Source: Rhynchopus sp. YZ270_cl-10 (Eukaryota > Euglenozoa > Diplonemea > Diplonemida > Diplonemidae). Taken from it: 64,000 bases of DNA. The position numbers and the translations under genes are program-made. The notes under the pieces were generated by a model. That model ran no database searches. It was not told the DNA's origin and was given only the letters and a program-made list of their open reading frames with translations. Positions 11,249-21,184 of this stretch are shown here, one piece after another; the stretch's first letter is position 1; each line of letters begins with the position of its first letter. The stretch lies in the NCBI GenBank assembly GCA_964035575.1, contig OZ037871.1, forward strand, positions 992,001 through 1,056,000, in the 5' to 3' direction.

Positions 11249-12011
11249 CAGGGCGTTCGCCCCGGGGCGAAAAATATTTTTTTTCGTTAAAAAAATCTTT
11301 TCCTGAAAAAATGACATTTTATTTCGCCCCAGGGCTTCGCCCCACCGGGGCGAAACCCTGTATAAATAAATAAATAAAAAAAAAAAAGGGGGAAAAAAAA
11401 AAAAAAAAAAGAGAGAGAGATTTCTCCCCACCACCCTGTAGACCCCCCCGGAGGGGGGGTCGCAGAGGGGTGTCCACTGTACTCAAAATCATCCGCAAAC
11501 CCGCCTGCCGTGAGAGGAAGTTTCCCCAGCACTCCCGCTCCTCAATCCTGCAGTCTGCTGAAGGTGCCCCGTACCCCCTGTTATAGAAGGTGTCACTGCT
11601 CGTGTCAACTCTATCTTCAACGGCAGAGAGACGTTTTAGTTTATTGAAAATAATCAAACTAAGGATGAAGTCTCATATGACAGATGCCTCTCTCTTGTGC
11701 ATCTGTTTGATTAAACAGCACAAAGAGACCCTCAGTGAGGGGGGGATTGATGAAATTCTCCATCGTTTTGCTGGTTTTAGTATCAGGAAAGTTCAGCTGT
11801 AATAGCACTTGTGCTGGGGAAGGGATCACGCGCAAATCGCAATTTTTTTTGACCACTCAGTACCAGGGATTCACCCCCCACGAACTAGCTTCTCTCCGGC
11901 GGGAAAATTTTTTTTTGACCTATTTTAAGCACTAGTAAAAAAGCAAAAATTTCGGATTTTTTGGCATTTCGCCACGATCAGGAAAAAACGATGGCGATAG
12001 CGAACGCCCTG
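11249..12011. mobile_element. Non-autonomous hAT-like element with 8-bp duplication
   Basis: The ends are CAGGGCGTTCGC and its reverse complement, flanked by an exact 8-bp duplication GCAATCAA (11241-11248 and 12012-12019). CAGGG ends plus 8-bp duplications are typical of hAT transposons. The interior has further GC-rich hairpins made of GGGGCGAA-type words near 11255-11355 and no recognisable transposase. A 112-codon minus-strand frame at 11319-11657 has no known resemblance. Confidence 0.8.
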
Positions 12012-12157
12012 GCAATCAATGAAAAAAAAAAAAAAATTCCCCCTTTTTTCCTACCAATCAGAGTAACAATTTTTTATATCGATCCTTCGAAAGGAGAACG
12101 TCTTCCAAAAATTTTAGCTTTTTCGTTTTTATCTCTCTTTTTATTTTTTTTTTTTTT

Positions 12158-12194
12158 GGTGATCATTTTGCACTGAGAGGCTTAGGGTCATCGG
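12158..12194 (+). repeat. Hairpin family A, diverged
   Basis: GGTGATCATTTTGCACTGAG, then AGGCTTAGGGTCATCGG. The tail is conserved and the 5' stem side is altered. Confidence 0.5.
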
Positions 12195-12473
12195 TAACAC
12201 TGTTTTTCTCTGTTTTTATTTTATTTTTTTAAAATATTCACAGGTTTTGCAGTGTATTTCTTAAAATGGGAGTTTTGAATAGTTGACGCCTGCGTTCTCA
12301 GTGGCGTTTTTTTCATTTTCCAAACTTCCGTGTTTTTTTTGTATAGTTTTAGTTCCCCCTTCTCCAAGGTGTACTAATAACACCCTCTGTTTAGGTTCAT
12401 CTTCCAAAAAAAACGTTTTTTTTTTCCCTCCTTTTTGCTGATTACAGTTTTTCCTGTCAGCAACTCCAAAGTG

Positions 12474-12570
12474 CAACTACTCCGCAGGGGTTTGATATCC
12501 CACGGTGCGTTTCTTTTTTTTCTTTTTCTTTTTCTTTTTCTTTTTTTTTTTTGCACTATCAACTTCACTT
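12474..12570 (+). repeat. Short family C element split by a T run
   Basis: CTACTCCGCAGGGGTTTGAT, then ATCCCACGGTGCG, a T/C-rich run of about 40 bp, then TTGCACTATCAACTTCAC. The two family halves stay in order on either side of the expanded homopolymer. Confidence 0.55.
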
Positions 12571-12861
12571 TTTCTTTTCTCTTCTAAACGGAAGGTCCTA
12601 TTCATTCCAATCATATTTTCTTTTTTTTTTTCCCCCCAACCAAACCCTTTTTTCTTCCCCCCTCTCCTTCTCATACAAAGTAACGCGCCCTTCCTCTCCA
12701 ACTCCACGTCTACAAAACTATCAAGCAAAATTAAACAGAGCACAAAGCACTTTCAAAACATACAAAAAACATTTTCAAACCCCCCTCTCCTTTTTTTTTC
12801 CTCCATCTCCAACTTTTTAAAATCTTTTTTTCTCCATTTTTGAACAACAACAAAAGCACAC

Positions 12862-12920
12862 TTTCCCCCCCCCCTTTTTTTCCTCTTCCTCTTTTAACCT
12901 CTTCAACCTTAAACCTCCAG
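12862..12920 (+). promoter_or_regulatory. Pyrimidine tract ending in AG upstream of SNW1
   Basis: A nearly pure C/T tract ends in CCTCCAG, 22 nt before the ATG. It could be a trans-splice acceptor, the 3' end of a 5'-UTR intron, or a pyrimidine-rich core promoter; the sequence does not decide. Confidence 0.45.
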
Positions 12921-12942
12921 GAGAAAAAAAAAATCATTTTAA

Positions 12943-14528
12943 ATGGCATTTGATTATGGCGATGGCGGCGCGTTTCCGGAGATCCATCGTGCACAGTATC
13001 CACTTGATTTAGGAAGGCCCGATAGAAAATCGAATGCCTTAGCGATGACGACAACAAAGGATGGGGATATTTCAAACTCCGCTTTGGTACGCCATGGGGT
13101 GCGCGAGGGGAAGACGGTGTTTTCGAAGCACTCAGACATGGTTGAGAAGGACTACAACGATGCGGAGCTGGCGCGGCCTTCGGAGGAGGCTATTGGAGAT
13201 TCTGTAGCGGCAGCAAGAAAGGCGCTGATGGCAAAAATCGCTGCAAAAACCGCAGGAAACCGCCCAGGACAGACCCCAGGAACCGACAGCTCCGGCGCAA
13301 CCTATTTCCGTTACAACGCCAGCGAAACCGCTGGCAACCTCTCCACTGTCCAAAACCGCATGATCAAAATGGTCACCGCACAAAAAGACCCCCTCGAGGT
13401 TCCAAAATTCCGTGCCAAGCGGGTTCCAGCTGGCCCCCCTTCCCCTCCTGCACCGCTTCTTCACTCCCCTTCGAGAAAGCTCACGAAAGAGGATCAACAG
13501 GATTGGAAGGTCCCTCCCTGCATTTCACGTTGGAAGAACCCTAAGGGCTACGTCATTCCGTTGGACAAGAGGTTGGCGGCGGAAGGGGTCCCGGAAGGGG
13601 CTGAGGTGCACAATGTGGATGCAGTCGCTTCCTTGACGAGAGGTTTGGACGCTTCCGCGAGGGTGCAAAGAAAGCAAATTGAAGAACGTCGTACCCTTAC
13701 TAAACAGAGGGAGATCGCGAAAAAGCAGAAACAAGACGAAGTTGGTCAGGAACTGGCAAAGCGGGCCCAAGAGGCACATGCTTTAGCAGCAGAAGAGAGA
13801 CAGGCGATGACCACTGCAGAGCGTGAGGATGAACGGAAGAGGGAAGAAATTCGTCACGAAAAACAACAGGCCTTCCGCTACGCACGGCGGAAGCAGGAAA
13901 ACCGAATGGCGAGAACAGGAGGAAACATTGAGGACCGCGATGGGGAACGTGACCTTAATGAACGCATGGCACTTAACCTTGGCGTCGGAGGACGTGGTCA
14001 GGCATCTGACTTCTATGATCAACGTCTCTTCAACCAAGATACAACCAAAGGAAATGGCGACTTCAACGATCCAGATGGTGAAGGTGCCGCGTACAGCAAA
14101 GATCTGCTCAACACTAAGCAGCATACGCAGTTCCGTGCAACAAGGGAGACGCTAGATGAAGAGCACCGTCGTCAAGGTGCATCAGGGCTTGCAGCAGAAA
14201 AGTCGCTTGACTTTGAAATAAAACAGGATCAAGCAGAGGATGTCTTCGGGTTTGATGACATTCTTGATGATGTGAAGAAGGGGAGAGGCAAAAAGGTATG
14301 CAAACATAAAAATTTAAAAAGAACTTCTGGTTCCGAACAAAGAGCAAAAAATTATGAGTTGCCCCGAGATTTTGTATTGCAAGTCAACTTTTTTTTTTTA
14401 GACCATCACAAAAATATGTTTTCACCCTTGGTCAATGACAAATTATCGAAAAAAAAAACCCATTTTTTTCAACACAGCGTGGCCGCAGTCCGTCTGGAAG
14501 TCCTGAACGAGAGAGAAGGAGGAGGTGA
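12943..14528 (+). CDS. SNW1: SNW/SKIP-domain splicing and transcription cofactor
   Basis: Homologue of SNW1/SKIP (Prp45 in yeast), a spliceosome component acting around catalytic activation and also a transcription co-regulator. The N-terminus matches the family closely (DYGDGGAFPEIH, AQYPLDLG). The SNW core lies near residues 163-215, with PAGPPSPPAPLLHSPSRKL, DWKVPPCISRWKNPKGY and IPLDKRLAAEG. The signature reads S-R-W instead of S-N-W. A charged, probably helical segment (about 240-330) and the conserved FGFDDILDDVKKG motif follow. Proposed exons are 12943-14295 and 14478-14528 (467 aa). The donor is GTATGC, the acceptor follows a T run ending CACAG, and the last exon gives an Arg/Ser-rich tail (RGRSPSGSPERERRRR) fitting the family's basic C-terminus. 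Reading through would give a less likely 550-aa product. The start ATG begins the family-conserved sequence directly. Confidence 0.9.
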
Positions 14529-15362
14529 TGATGTGATTGTGCGTCATTTAAAGAGAAAACAGCAGATGAGAAGAAGACGAAACAAAATAAACTAAGCAAA
14601 CAAATGGGGTTGGGGAAAATCCGGGGAAGGGGAAAGCGGGGGCAGGGGTGAGGGAGAGAAATGGAGAAAGGTGAGGTTCCTGTTCCTGTTTTTTTTCTTC
14701 TTCTTTTTCTTTTTTATTTCTTTTATATTTTTGAAGAACTTTTTCTTTGTGCTTTTTGCTGTCCCCAGTTGTGCGGTAGTAGCTGCTGACTGGGAGTGGG
14801 TGTTTTTAAGATCAGTTTTGGGGGAAATATGGTCCAGAACTGAGGGGATATGTTAGTGGATACACGGGACACCTATCTCTCTCTCCTTTTCTCTTCCTCG
14901 CATCTTCTTTAGGTCATCAGACCCAGATACGCAATAAAAAAAGCAAGCAAACAAACAAACAAAAAAACGCAACAGTCGATACAAAAAAAAAAATGTTTTC
15001 GTTGTTGACATTACGCTACATCCATCCCCAGGCTCTTGCCCCTTCAAAAAAATTCAATTAAAAAAGTTCCCCTGTCTTTGTCTGTGACATTCGTATAATC
15101 TGCAAACCATTATTACATTTTTTCCCGTGCAACAAATGTACGGTGCCCCTTGTCAGGATGACGTATGAAGGGTTCCTGGTCGATGCAGTGGACAGGTGTT
15201 TTGTAAAGCGCTGATCTGGTCTTCGCTTCTCCTTGCGGATCCCCTTTCCTGTGCAGCCACTTTGAAACCCACGCGATATTCCCTGACGTTGTAACTACCC
15301 ACCAATTGTTTTAATGTTAAACCCGCACCACCCAGATAACAACACAACAGTAGGAAGTGAAG
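14529..15362. other. Intergenic, low complexity
   Basis: G-rich, then T-rich and A-rich tracts. A possible family E remnant (CAACAGTCGATACAAAA) lies near 14969-14985. Nothing else is supported. Confidence 0.6.
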
Positions 15363-16778
15363 ATGCTTCGCAACGTCGTAGCCCTCTCCCTCGTGGGATT
15401 CTGCAGTGCCTCGCACTCTACAGCGAACAAAGGATTGGTGTCTTGGGTGGGCTCGGGAGCCACACCCGAGATGACAACTGTGACAGCGGGACAAAGCCAG
15501 GTGTCGACGGGTCAGTCATGGGTGAACGTGCCCGACTGGCTTGCACATGCGAACGTGCACACGCTTGTCGGACAGACGGAGACAGGCAACAAACTGCGCC
15601 TTGAGTGCCCTGCGACGGCAGACGACCGTCCGTGCCACTTCACCTTCGTGTACTACTTCTGCCCGCCATGTGGTGTCAGCACGAACGGAGGGCTTCCGCC
15701 ACAGCTTGGTGCCAACGGGTTCAGCGGTGGATCTTGCGCAGCACGCTACGTCGCAACTGCCGGCGGCGACAAGAAGGACACTGTGTTCTGGACAAAGGCG
15801 CTCACCAGCGGGTCCGTCCTCGAGCTCGAGCTCTCCTCGGACCTTGCGCACGCAGCTGTCTTTGACGTCTCCTACGGTGCCTGCACACAGCACACAACAG
15901 CCCTTACCCCCACACTCCTCGACGTCAACTCCGAGCACAGCTGGGGACCACGCGCCAACGTCATTGACGGAAGCGTGGACAACTACTGGAACGCCGGCCA
16001 CATTGACGGATGGGACGTGGTGAACTGGGCGTCCTTCCAGTTCTCGGAGCCTACCCTTGTGACCAGCTTCTCGTTCTACTCCTACGGAGATGTCACCCAC
16101 GACGTGAAGGACTGGGAGCTTCAGGTGAGCACAACCGGAACTGACGGATGGACCACTGTCGCCGCCGGACTCGGTATCTCGGGGACAGTGGAGAAGCAGA
16201 CTGTCACCTTCGACGGCGCTGTGTCGCAGTTCTGGCGCTTCTACATTCCCACCAGGCACACCCGCTACCAGGCGTGGGTCAGGGAGGTGGCCTTCTTCTC
16301 GAACGCCATCCGCCCGGCTCTCCTCGACGTCAACTCCGAGCACAGCTGGGGACCACGCGCCAACGTCATCGACGGAAGCGTGGACAACTACTGGAACGCT
16401 GGCCACATTGACGGATGGGACGTGGTGAACTGGGCGTCCTTCGACTTTGGCACTGCGCAGCGTGTGACCAGCTTCTCCTTCGTCTCCTACGGAGATGTTA
16501 CCCACGATGTGAAGGACTGGGAGCTGCAGGTGAGCACAACCGGAACTGACGGATGGACCACTGTCGCCGCCGGAGTCGGTCTTGCAAGCACACAGGAGAA
16601 GCAGACCGTTGCCTTCGACGGTGTGGTGTCGCAGTTCTGGCGCTTCTACATCCCCACCAGGCACACCCGCTACCAGGCTTGGGTCAGGGAGGTGGCCTTC
16701 GCGAACAACGCCTGCAGCCTTCCCGTGTGCATCAACAAGGGACCTGTCCCCCCACGCCAGTGCCTGCCATGCCTGTAG
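15363..16778 (+). CDS. Secreted protein with two F5/8 type C (discoidin)-like domains
   Basis: Predicted 471-aa exported protein. MLRNVVALSLVGFCSAS is a typical signal peptide, so the ATG at 15363 is preferred. A cysteine-containing N-terminal part (to about residue 175) is followed by two repeats of about 140 residues, each running from LLDVNSEHSWGPRANVIDGS through DNYWNAGHIDGWD and DWELQVSTTGTDGWTTV to FWRFYIPTRHTRYQAWVREV. This layout is characteristic of galactose-binding-like F5/8 type C domains that bind glycans or lipids on cell surfaces. The two repeats are nearly identical at the DNA level, pointing to a recent duplication or gene conversion. The C-terminus is short and cysteine-rich (VCINKGPVPPRQCLPCL). 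No membrane anchor is visible. The ligand is unknown. Confidence 0.8.
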   Translation: MLRNVVALSLVGFCSASHSTANKGLVSWVGSGATPEMTTVTAGQSQVSTGQSWVNVPDWLAHANVHTLVGQTETGNKLRLECPATADDRPCHFTFVYYFCPPCGVSTNGGLPPQLGANGFSGGSCAARYVATAGGDKKDTVFWTKALTSGSVLELELSSDLAHAAVFDVSYGACTQHTTALTPTLLDVNSEHSWGPRANVIDGSVDNYWNAGHIDGWDVVNWASFQFSEPTLVTSFSFYSYGDVTHDVKDWELQVSTTGTDGWTTVAAGLGISGTVEKQTVTFDGAVSQFWRFYIPTRHTRYQAWVREVAFFSNAIRPALLDVNSEHSWGPRANVIDGSVDNYWNAGHIDGWDVVNWASFDFGTAQRVTSFSFVSYGDVTHDVKDWELQVSTTGTDGWTTVAAGVGLASTQEKQTVAFDGVVSQFWRFYIPTRHTRYQAWVREVAFANNACSLPVCINKGPVPPRQCLPCL

Positions 16779-17055
16779 AGTGTTAGTAGACCTTTGTTTG
16801 GTTTTACATTAAAAAGAACATTTGCATTTAGCTTTTCAAAAACGTATCCCCCTTTGAATGCAAGAGAACGCAAAGGAAAAGGGGGAAGGTGAGAACAAAA
16901 GGGGGCCCAAAAAGGGGGTGCGTGTGTGTGGGAAAAGGATACATAGTCAGGTAGTTCTTCCTATGATTTTAGTGCGGGAGTATTAAATTGCTTCCCATTT
17001 TCCCCTCTCCCTTCCTTTGTAGTTTTTGAGGTGACTAAAAACACAAGAAACATAT

Positions 17056-17104
17056 AGTGGAGTTCATCCTCGGGTGTCCACACTAATACAACCAAGTTTT
17101 CAAG
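17056..17104 (+). repeat. Short family B element
   Basis: AGTGGAGTTCATCCTCGGG, then TGTCCACACTAATACAACC and AAGTTTTCAAG. It differs from the 63503 copy at very few positions, although 46 kb away. Confidence 0.75.
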
Positions 17105-17559
17105 AAACATACAACTCACCTCACAAATACTTCTTTTTCTCTTCCTTACTTCTTCCAATCCCGAAGCATATTTCTTGCCTTTTTTTTTCTATCTCTCTCC
17201 ACCCCCTTTTTATTCCCCCTCGGGTGGCGAATTAAGTTGGTACCACATCGGGAAGCTATTCATTTACAATCCCGGTTGGTCCACTGCTGACCCCACCTTT
17301 GGCAATTTTTTTTTTTCAATATTTTTTTCCATAGTTATTTTCTCTTTCGAAACGCTGCGCAATGGGGGAGGGTTTCACACTGTTCACAAAAAAAACTCTT
17401 TTTTTTTTTCTTTCAAAGAAAGGCAATTTTTTTAAAGGTGGACTGACTTTCTGACTTCCGGTTCAGCTCACAGAAGATTGTCGTATCTTTTCTACAAATA
17501 AGGTGTGGTATGCAAAATCCTTCGTTTTTTTTGCCGTTTCATTTATTCATTTATTTTTT

Positions 17560-17647
17560 TATACCATCTATTCAGTAGAATAGTTAGTAGAAAAAAAAAA
17601 AAAAAAAAAAAAAAGAATAGTTTAAGCTAAGTTAGTATATGAAACAA
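17560..17647 (+). repeat. Dispersed 40-bp repeat, copy 2, interrupted
   Basis: Shares TATACCATCTATTCAGTAG and GTTAGTATATGAAACAA with 757-796, with an A run and about 16 other bases inserted between. Confidence 0.6.
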
Positions 17648-17716
17648 TTTTTTGCCTTGGCTGGTATTTTTCTTCTTTCGGGCTCCCCACTCTCTCTTCC
17701 TTCTGCATCGCACGAT

Positions 17717-17962
17717 TAAATTTTTTTTGATTTGGGTGGCTTTTTTTTGCCCCCCCCCGTTTCAAATCACGAAACATTTTTCCGCGGCAAAGACAATTTT
17801 CAGCTGGAAAAAAAAAAAAAATTTTTTTTTCCCCTGACAGGGCCTGTGCTCGAAAAAAAAAATTTTTTTTTCTGTGGGTGAAAAAATTGTCTTTGCCGCG
17901 GAAAAATGTTTCGTGATTTGAAACGGGGGGGGGCAAAAAAAATTCACCCATTTGAAAAAATT
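17717..17962. repeat. Foldback repeat (MITE-like), arms over 70 bp
   Basis: GTTTCAAATCACGAAACATT, then TTTCCGCGGCAAAGACAATT at 17760-17800 returns in reverse complement at 17886-17930. The arms continue outward through a C9/G9 run and an 8-bp T/A run to GGGTG. The centre is A/T homopolymer with a GC-rich patch near 17835-17850. Confidence 0.8.
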
Positions 17963-18462
17963 TGCATAATACAATGCTGTTGTCTAGGAAGGGGGGAAAA
18001 AAAAGCCATCTCTCTGAAGTGGTGAGCCCTTTAGAAGCTTAAATCAATTCCAATCCCCATTTTTTTCCGCTTAAGTCTGACCGTACATATTCGATGATTT
18101 GAAGAACAACACAACGAACTTTTTTGTTTGAAAGGTGAAAAAAAGCGACGCTTAAAACTGCCTTGATGAACTATTTTTTTTTTTACCAGAATACCCTCGA
18201 ATTTTTGTGCTTACGACGAGCAGATGGCAGTTTTTTTTTTTTCATTTTTCATAAAAATACAGAATAACTACAGGGGGGAAAAAAACCGTGGATGCAAAAA
18301 AAAACCCCCCCAGAAAATTCTTTTTGATGAAAGAGGGATGAAAGGGAGGGGGGTTTTTGCATAGGTTTGCCCTGACTCTATTTTATTTTTTTATCGTTTA
18401 GTTCAGAGCTTAGTAATGACCCCCGCCAAGGATATACCACACCTTAGTGTGAGGGAACCTGT

Positions 18463-18556
18463 TTCCTCTAGGCATACCTAGAAGGCGAATTTCGTATTCG
18501 CCCTACATTCGGATCCGAATATGGCATATTCGCTTTCTAGGTATGTCTAGGGGGGG
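18463..18556. repeat. Small foldback repeat
   Basis: CTAGGCATACCTAGAAGGCG on the left matches CTAGACATACCTAGAAAGCG, the reverse complement of the right side. The centre has CGAATTTCG- and TTCGGATCCGAA-like small palindromes. Confidence 0.7.
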
Positions 18557-19281
18557 TCTTCTAATGCACATGGCGGAGTACTCAGAGGGACGGCTAGAGG
18601 TGGTGCTAGTCCAAATGACTGTGCTTTTTAAAGTTTTACGACCAGTAACACTACTAGTTTAGCACATGGTCATTATCTAGTAGTTCTACTAGTAGTTTTT
18701 CCTGACTAGTCCGCCGTGCACTGTTTTATTTAGTAGTGTGGGAGAATAGGCGTATACCATTCGTCATCCAGCTTAATTCGCATTTCTTTAGGCATTTTTT
18801 TTCTTTCAACCCGTGAAAAAGCAAAGCCTGTGTCCACCGTGAAACAAAGAATTTCTACCTTCTTTCAATGGTACGCAGACCTTGCACGTCGGTTTTATTT
18901 GCCCCTTTTTTTTTTGCTTTGCGAAGAGCCTATTGTCGATGTATTCCATCCAAACCCAGCAGATTAACCACTGCTTTTTAGGGTGTGATTCGTGCGTCTT
19001 TTTCCCCGCTTTTTTATTTGTTTTTTTTTTTCTTTTTGCCTGCATCCGTTGCGATGCCTGCTACATACTATCTTGCAAGGTTGACTCAGGCTTAATCCGC
19101 CTAGATTCATCTTGCGCATTTATTTTAGCTTTTTTCTGACTTTTCTTTCCCCCCCCCTTGTCTGACCCATAAAAGGGCAGACTCCCCAAACAAAATAACT
19201 TCTTGTGATCTCTCTGAATATTGGCTTGTGAGTCAACTTTTTAGTACCGTATTTTTTGTGTTGTTGTGAGGGTCTGTTGGA

Positions 19282-19313
19282 TTAGTGTTGCTGCCACGCA
19301 AGCAGCCTGCACT
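19282..19313 (-). repeat. Short family B element, reverse orientation
   Basis: On the minus strand: AGTGCAGGCTGCTTGCGTGG, then CAGCAACACTAA. Compare 1981-2014. Confidence 0.55.
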
Positions 19314-19623
19314 GTCCAGGTATTCGCTTCTCACGTAAAGTTTTTCAGGTCAATAAGAACAACAAGAATGCTTTATAATCATCTTTGACAAACTTTTTGT
19401 TTTTCTTCCTTTTTTTATCCTATCCTTTACGGCCCCGAAGCAAACTAAAGGTACTGCACTGAAGCATCTTTTTATCGTCTTAATCGATGTTATTTTTTGC
19501 TTTATAATGTGCTTGGATGAGGCTGCAAAAAAAACAAAAAAAAAGCAACAACAAAACTATGGAATATCTGAAAGCAAAGAGTCACGTCTCTTTATCCATT
19601 TCCCCTTGTTCCCCTATTCTAGT

Positions 19624-19655
19624 AAGATGGCTAGGCGATGCTTAGTACCATCTTT
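19624..19655 (+). repeat. Hairpin family A, diverged
   Basis: AAGATGGCTAGGCGATGC, then TTAGTACCATCTT. The two ends are complementary (AAGATGG and CCATCTT). Confidence 0.5.
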
Positions 19656-20256
19656 AACGAACTGTTTCCCCCTCGATATTTGCCCCATTTTTTCTATTTT
19701 TACCATTTTTTTAAACCCCATTTTTTATCCACTTCCAATACGTATGATTCTATTTCTTTTCTTTTTCTTTTCTTTTGCCGAGAATGTCATTTGCTTTTTG
19801 TGTAACATCACAATTTGATATCTGACTGTCTCGACAAAAAGAAAAAAAACAAAAAAGAAGAATTTGGTAATCATCGTTCCCTTTTTTTTTTTTCTCTCGT
19901 AAAAAGTGCAGTCTTGGCGATGGGTCTCTGTGTATCAATATCTTTCTCTGCGAAAAAACTCTTATTTTGAAGCAACTGTAAAAACGGTAAAACACTGTTC
20001 CTAATAGAATAGGCCGTTTTGCAGGCGTTTTGGATTACATATTCTTTTTTTTTGAAAGTTTGTGCTTTGGAAGAGAGAGCTACCAGAGACGGCGCATGAG
20101 GGAAACAAAAAAAAAACAAAAAAAAAAAAAAAAAAAACAATAAGTATAGTGCAAAGCGCATCTCTCGAGGTGACAATACACTAATACATTCAAAGGAAAA
20201 AAAAGGTTCTACCAACCACTTTTTTTTTTGTTGTTGTTGTTTTTCTTTTTTTTTTT

Positions 20257-20286
20257 AGGTGACTGAGCGAGGGCTTAGGTTCATCA
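20257..20286 (+). repeat. Hairpin family A, short loop
   Basis: AGGTGACTGAGCGAGG, then GCTTAGGTTCATC. CTGAGC pairs with GCTTAG through one G-T pair. Confidence 0.6.
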
Positions 20287-21089
20287 ATACCGACTTTTTT
20301 TTAGTATTTTTTTTTAAAAGAACGGGTTGGTGGTGTTTCTGTTATGTCTTTGTGTTAACCACATTATGTAATTGACCACTTTCCACCTTCCGTTTTTTTT
20401 TTTTTTTTGATGCGTTTCGTTAGCAACAAAAACACAACGTACATCTCGCTTAAGGCTTTTGTTGTCATATTATTATGACATCAAAATCTGCGAAAGCTGC
20501 ATTTTTTTTTTAAAAGACACGCCACAAAAAAAGCACCGCTTTTTCTCCAAGATTAGCTCTGCCTTTGTGACGTATTGCGACTTTCACACTTTATTTCTTT
20601 CTCTAATTTTTTTTTTTGCCAAGGCAGGAAAAAAAAAAGTAGCAAATACCCCGAGAAGCCACCTTTTGTTTGGCTAGATACAAGGGTTTTTTGTTTTTCA
20701 TTCACATCAACCCAAAGAAAAAAGTAAAAATAGCAGATTTTTTAAAAGATAATTCCTAATGAACAATTAGGAAGAGTTTCAAAAGCAAAAGTGGGGGGGG
20801 GGGATTTCTTGTATTTTTTTAAAACCCCTTTCGACCCAGACGGACGAGCATTCATCGGAACGGAGAGCCCCAAAAACCAAAAACACACTGGGTCCAAAAT
20901 AATGAACACCTTGTCGTCTTTTGTTTAGTTGGTACACTACCCACGTCAAATACGCAAAAACACAGTGGGTCCAAAGGGTTAAACCCATCAAAACACTAGC
21001 CAAATATACACCCTCTCCCCACAGCAAAATACACACATACACAGCAAGGGTGCATGCACCCAAGCCCCTCGGGCATTCATTTTTATTTC

Positions 21090-21175
21090 AGTTTCCCCTT
21101 CTCTCTCTTTCCTTTTCTATGTATTTGCTAACCCGCTAATTTTCCCCCCCCACCCGCCACCTCTTTTTTCACAAA
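21090..21175 (+). promoter_or_regulatory. Pyrimidine-rich leader upstream of the cyclase gene
   Basis: TTATTTCAG ends at 21090. The following 94 bases to the ATG are C/T-rich and contain no further AG dinucleotide. Confidence 0.35.
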
Positions 21176-21184
21176 TCATTCTAA

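Larger units (their letters stand above)
1..12942. other. Gene desert made of homopolymers, hairpin repeats and two TIR elements
   Basis: No open frame here looks like a conserved protein. The longest frames fall in satellite arrays or in A/T homopolymers, giving poly-Lys and poly-Phe. The sequence consists of runs of 6-25 A or T, pyrimidine tracts, the short hairpin families listed separately, a foldback repeat near 412-552, a perfect palindrome at 5886-5946, and TIR elements at 8127-9317 and 11249-12011. It may separate two gene clusters. Confidence 0.7.
16779..21184. other. Intergenic region without genes
   Basis: Holds a family B copy (17056), the second 40-bp repeat copy (17560), two foldback repeats (17717-17962 and 18463-18556), a short segment rich in ACTAGT-like words (18590-18715), a reverse family B copy (19282), family A hairpins (19624, 20257) and a pyrimidine tract before the cyclase gene. 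No coding potential is recognised. Confidence 0.65.

Noticed and set aside
15516-16664. A 382-codon minus-strand frame opposite the discoidin-like gene
   Set aside because: It is the antisense shadow of a GC-rich gene; the plus strand has a signal peptide and recognisable domains.
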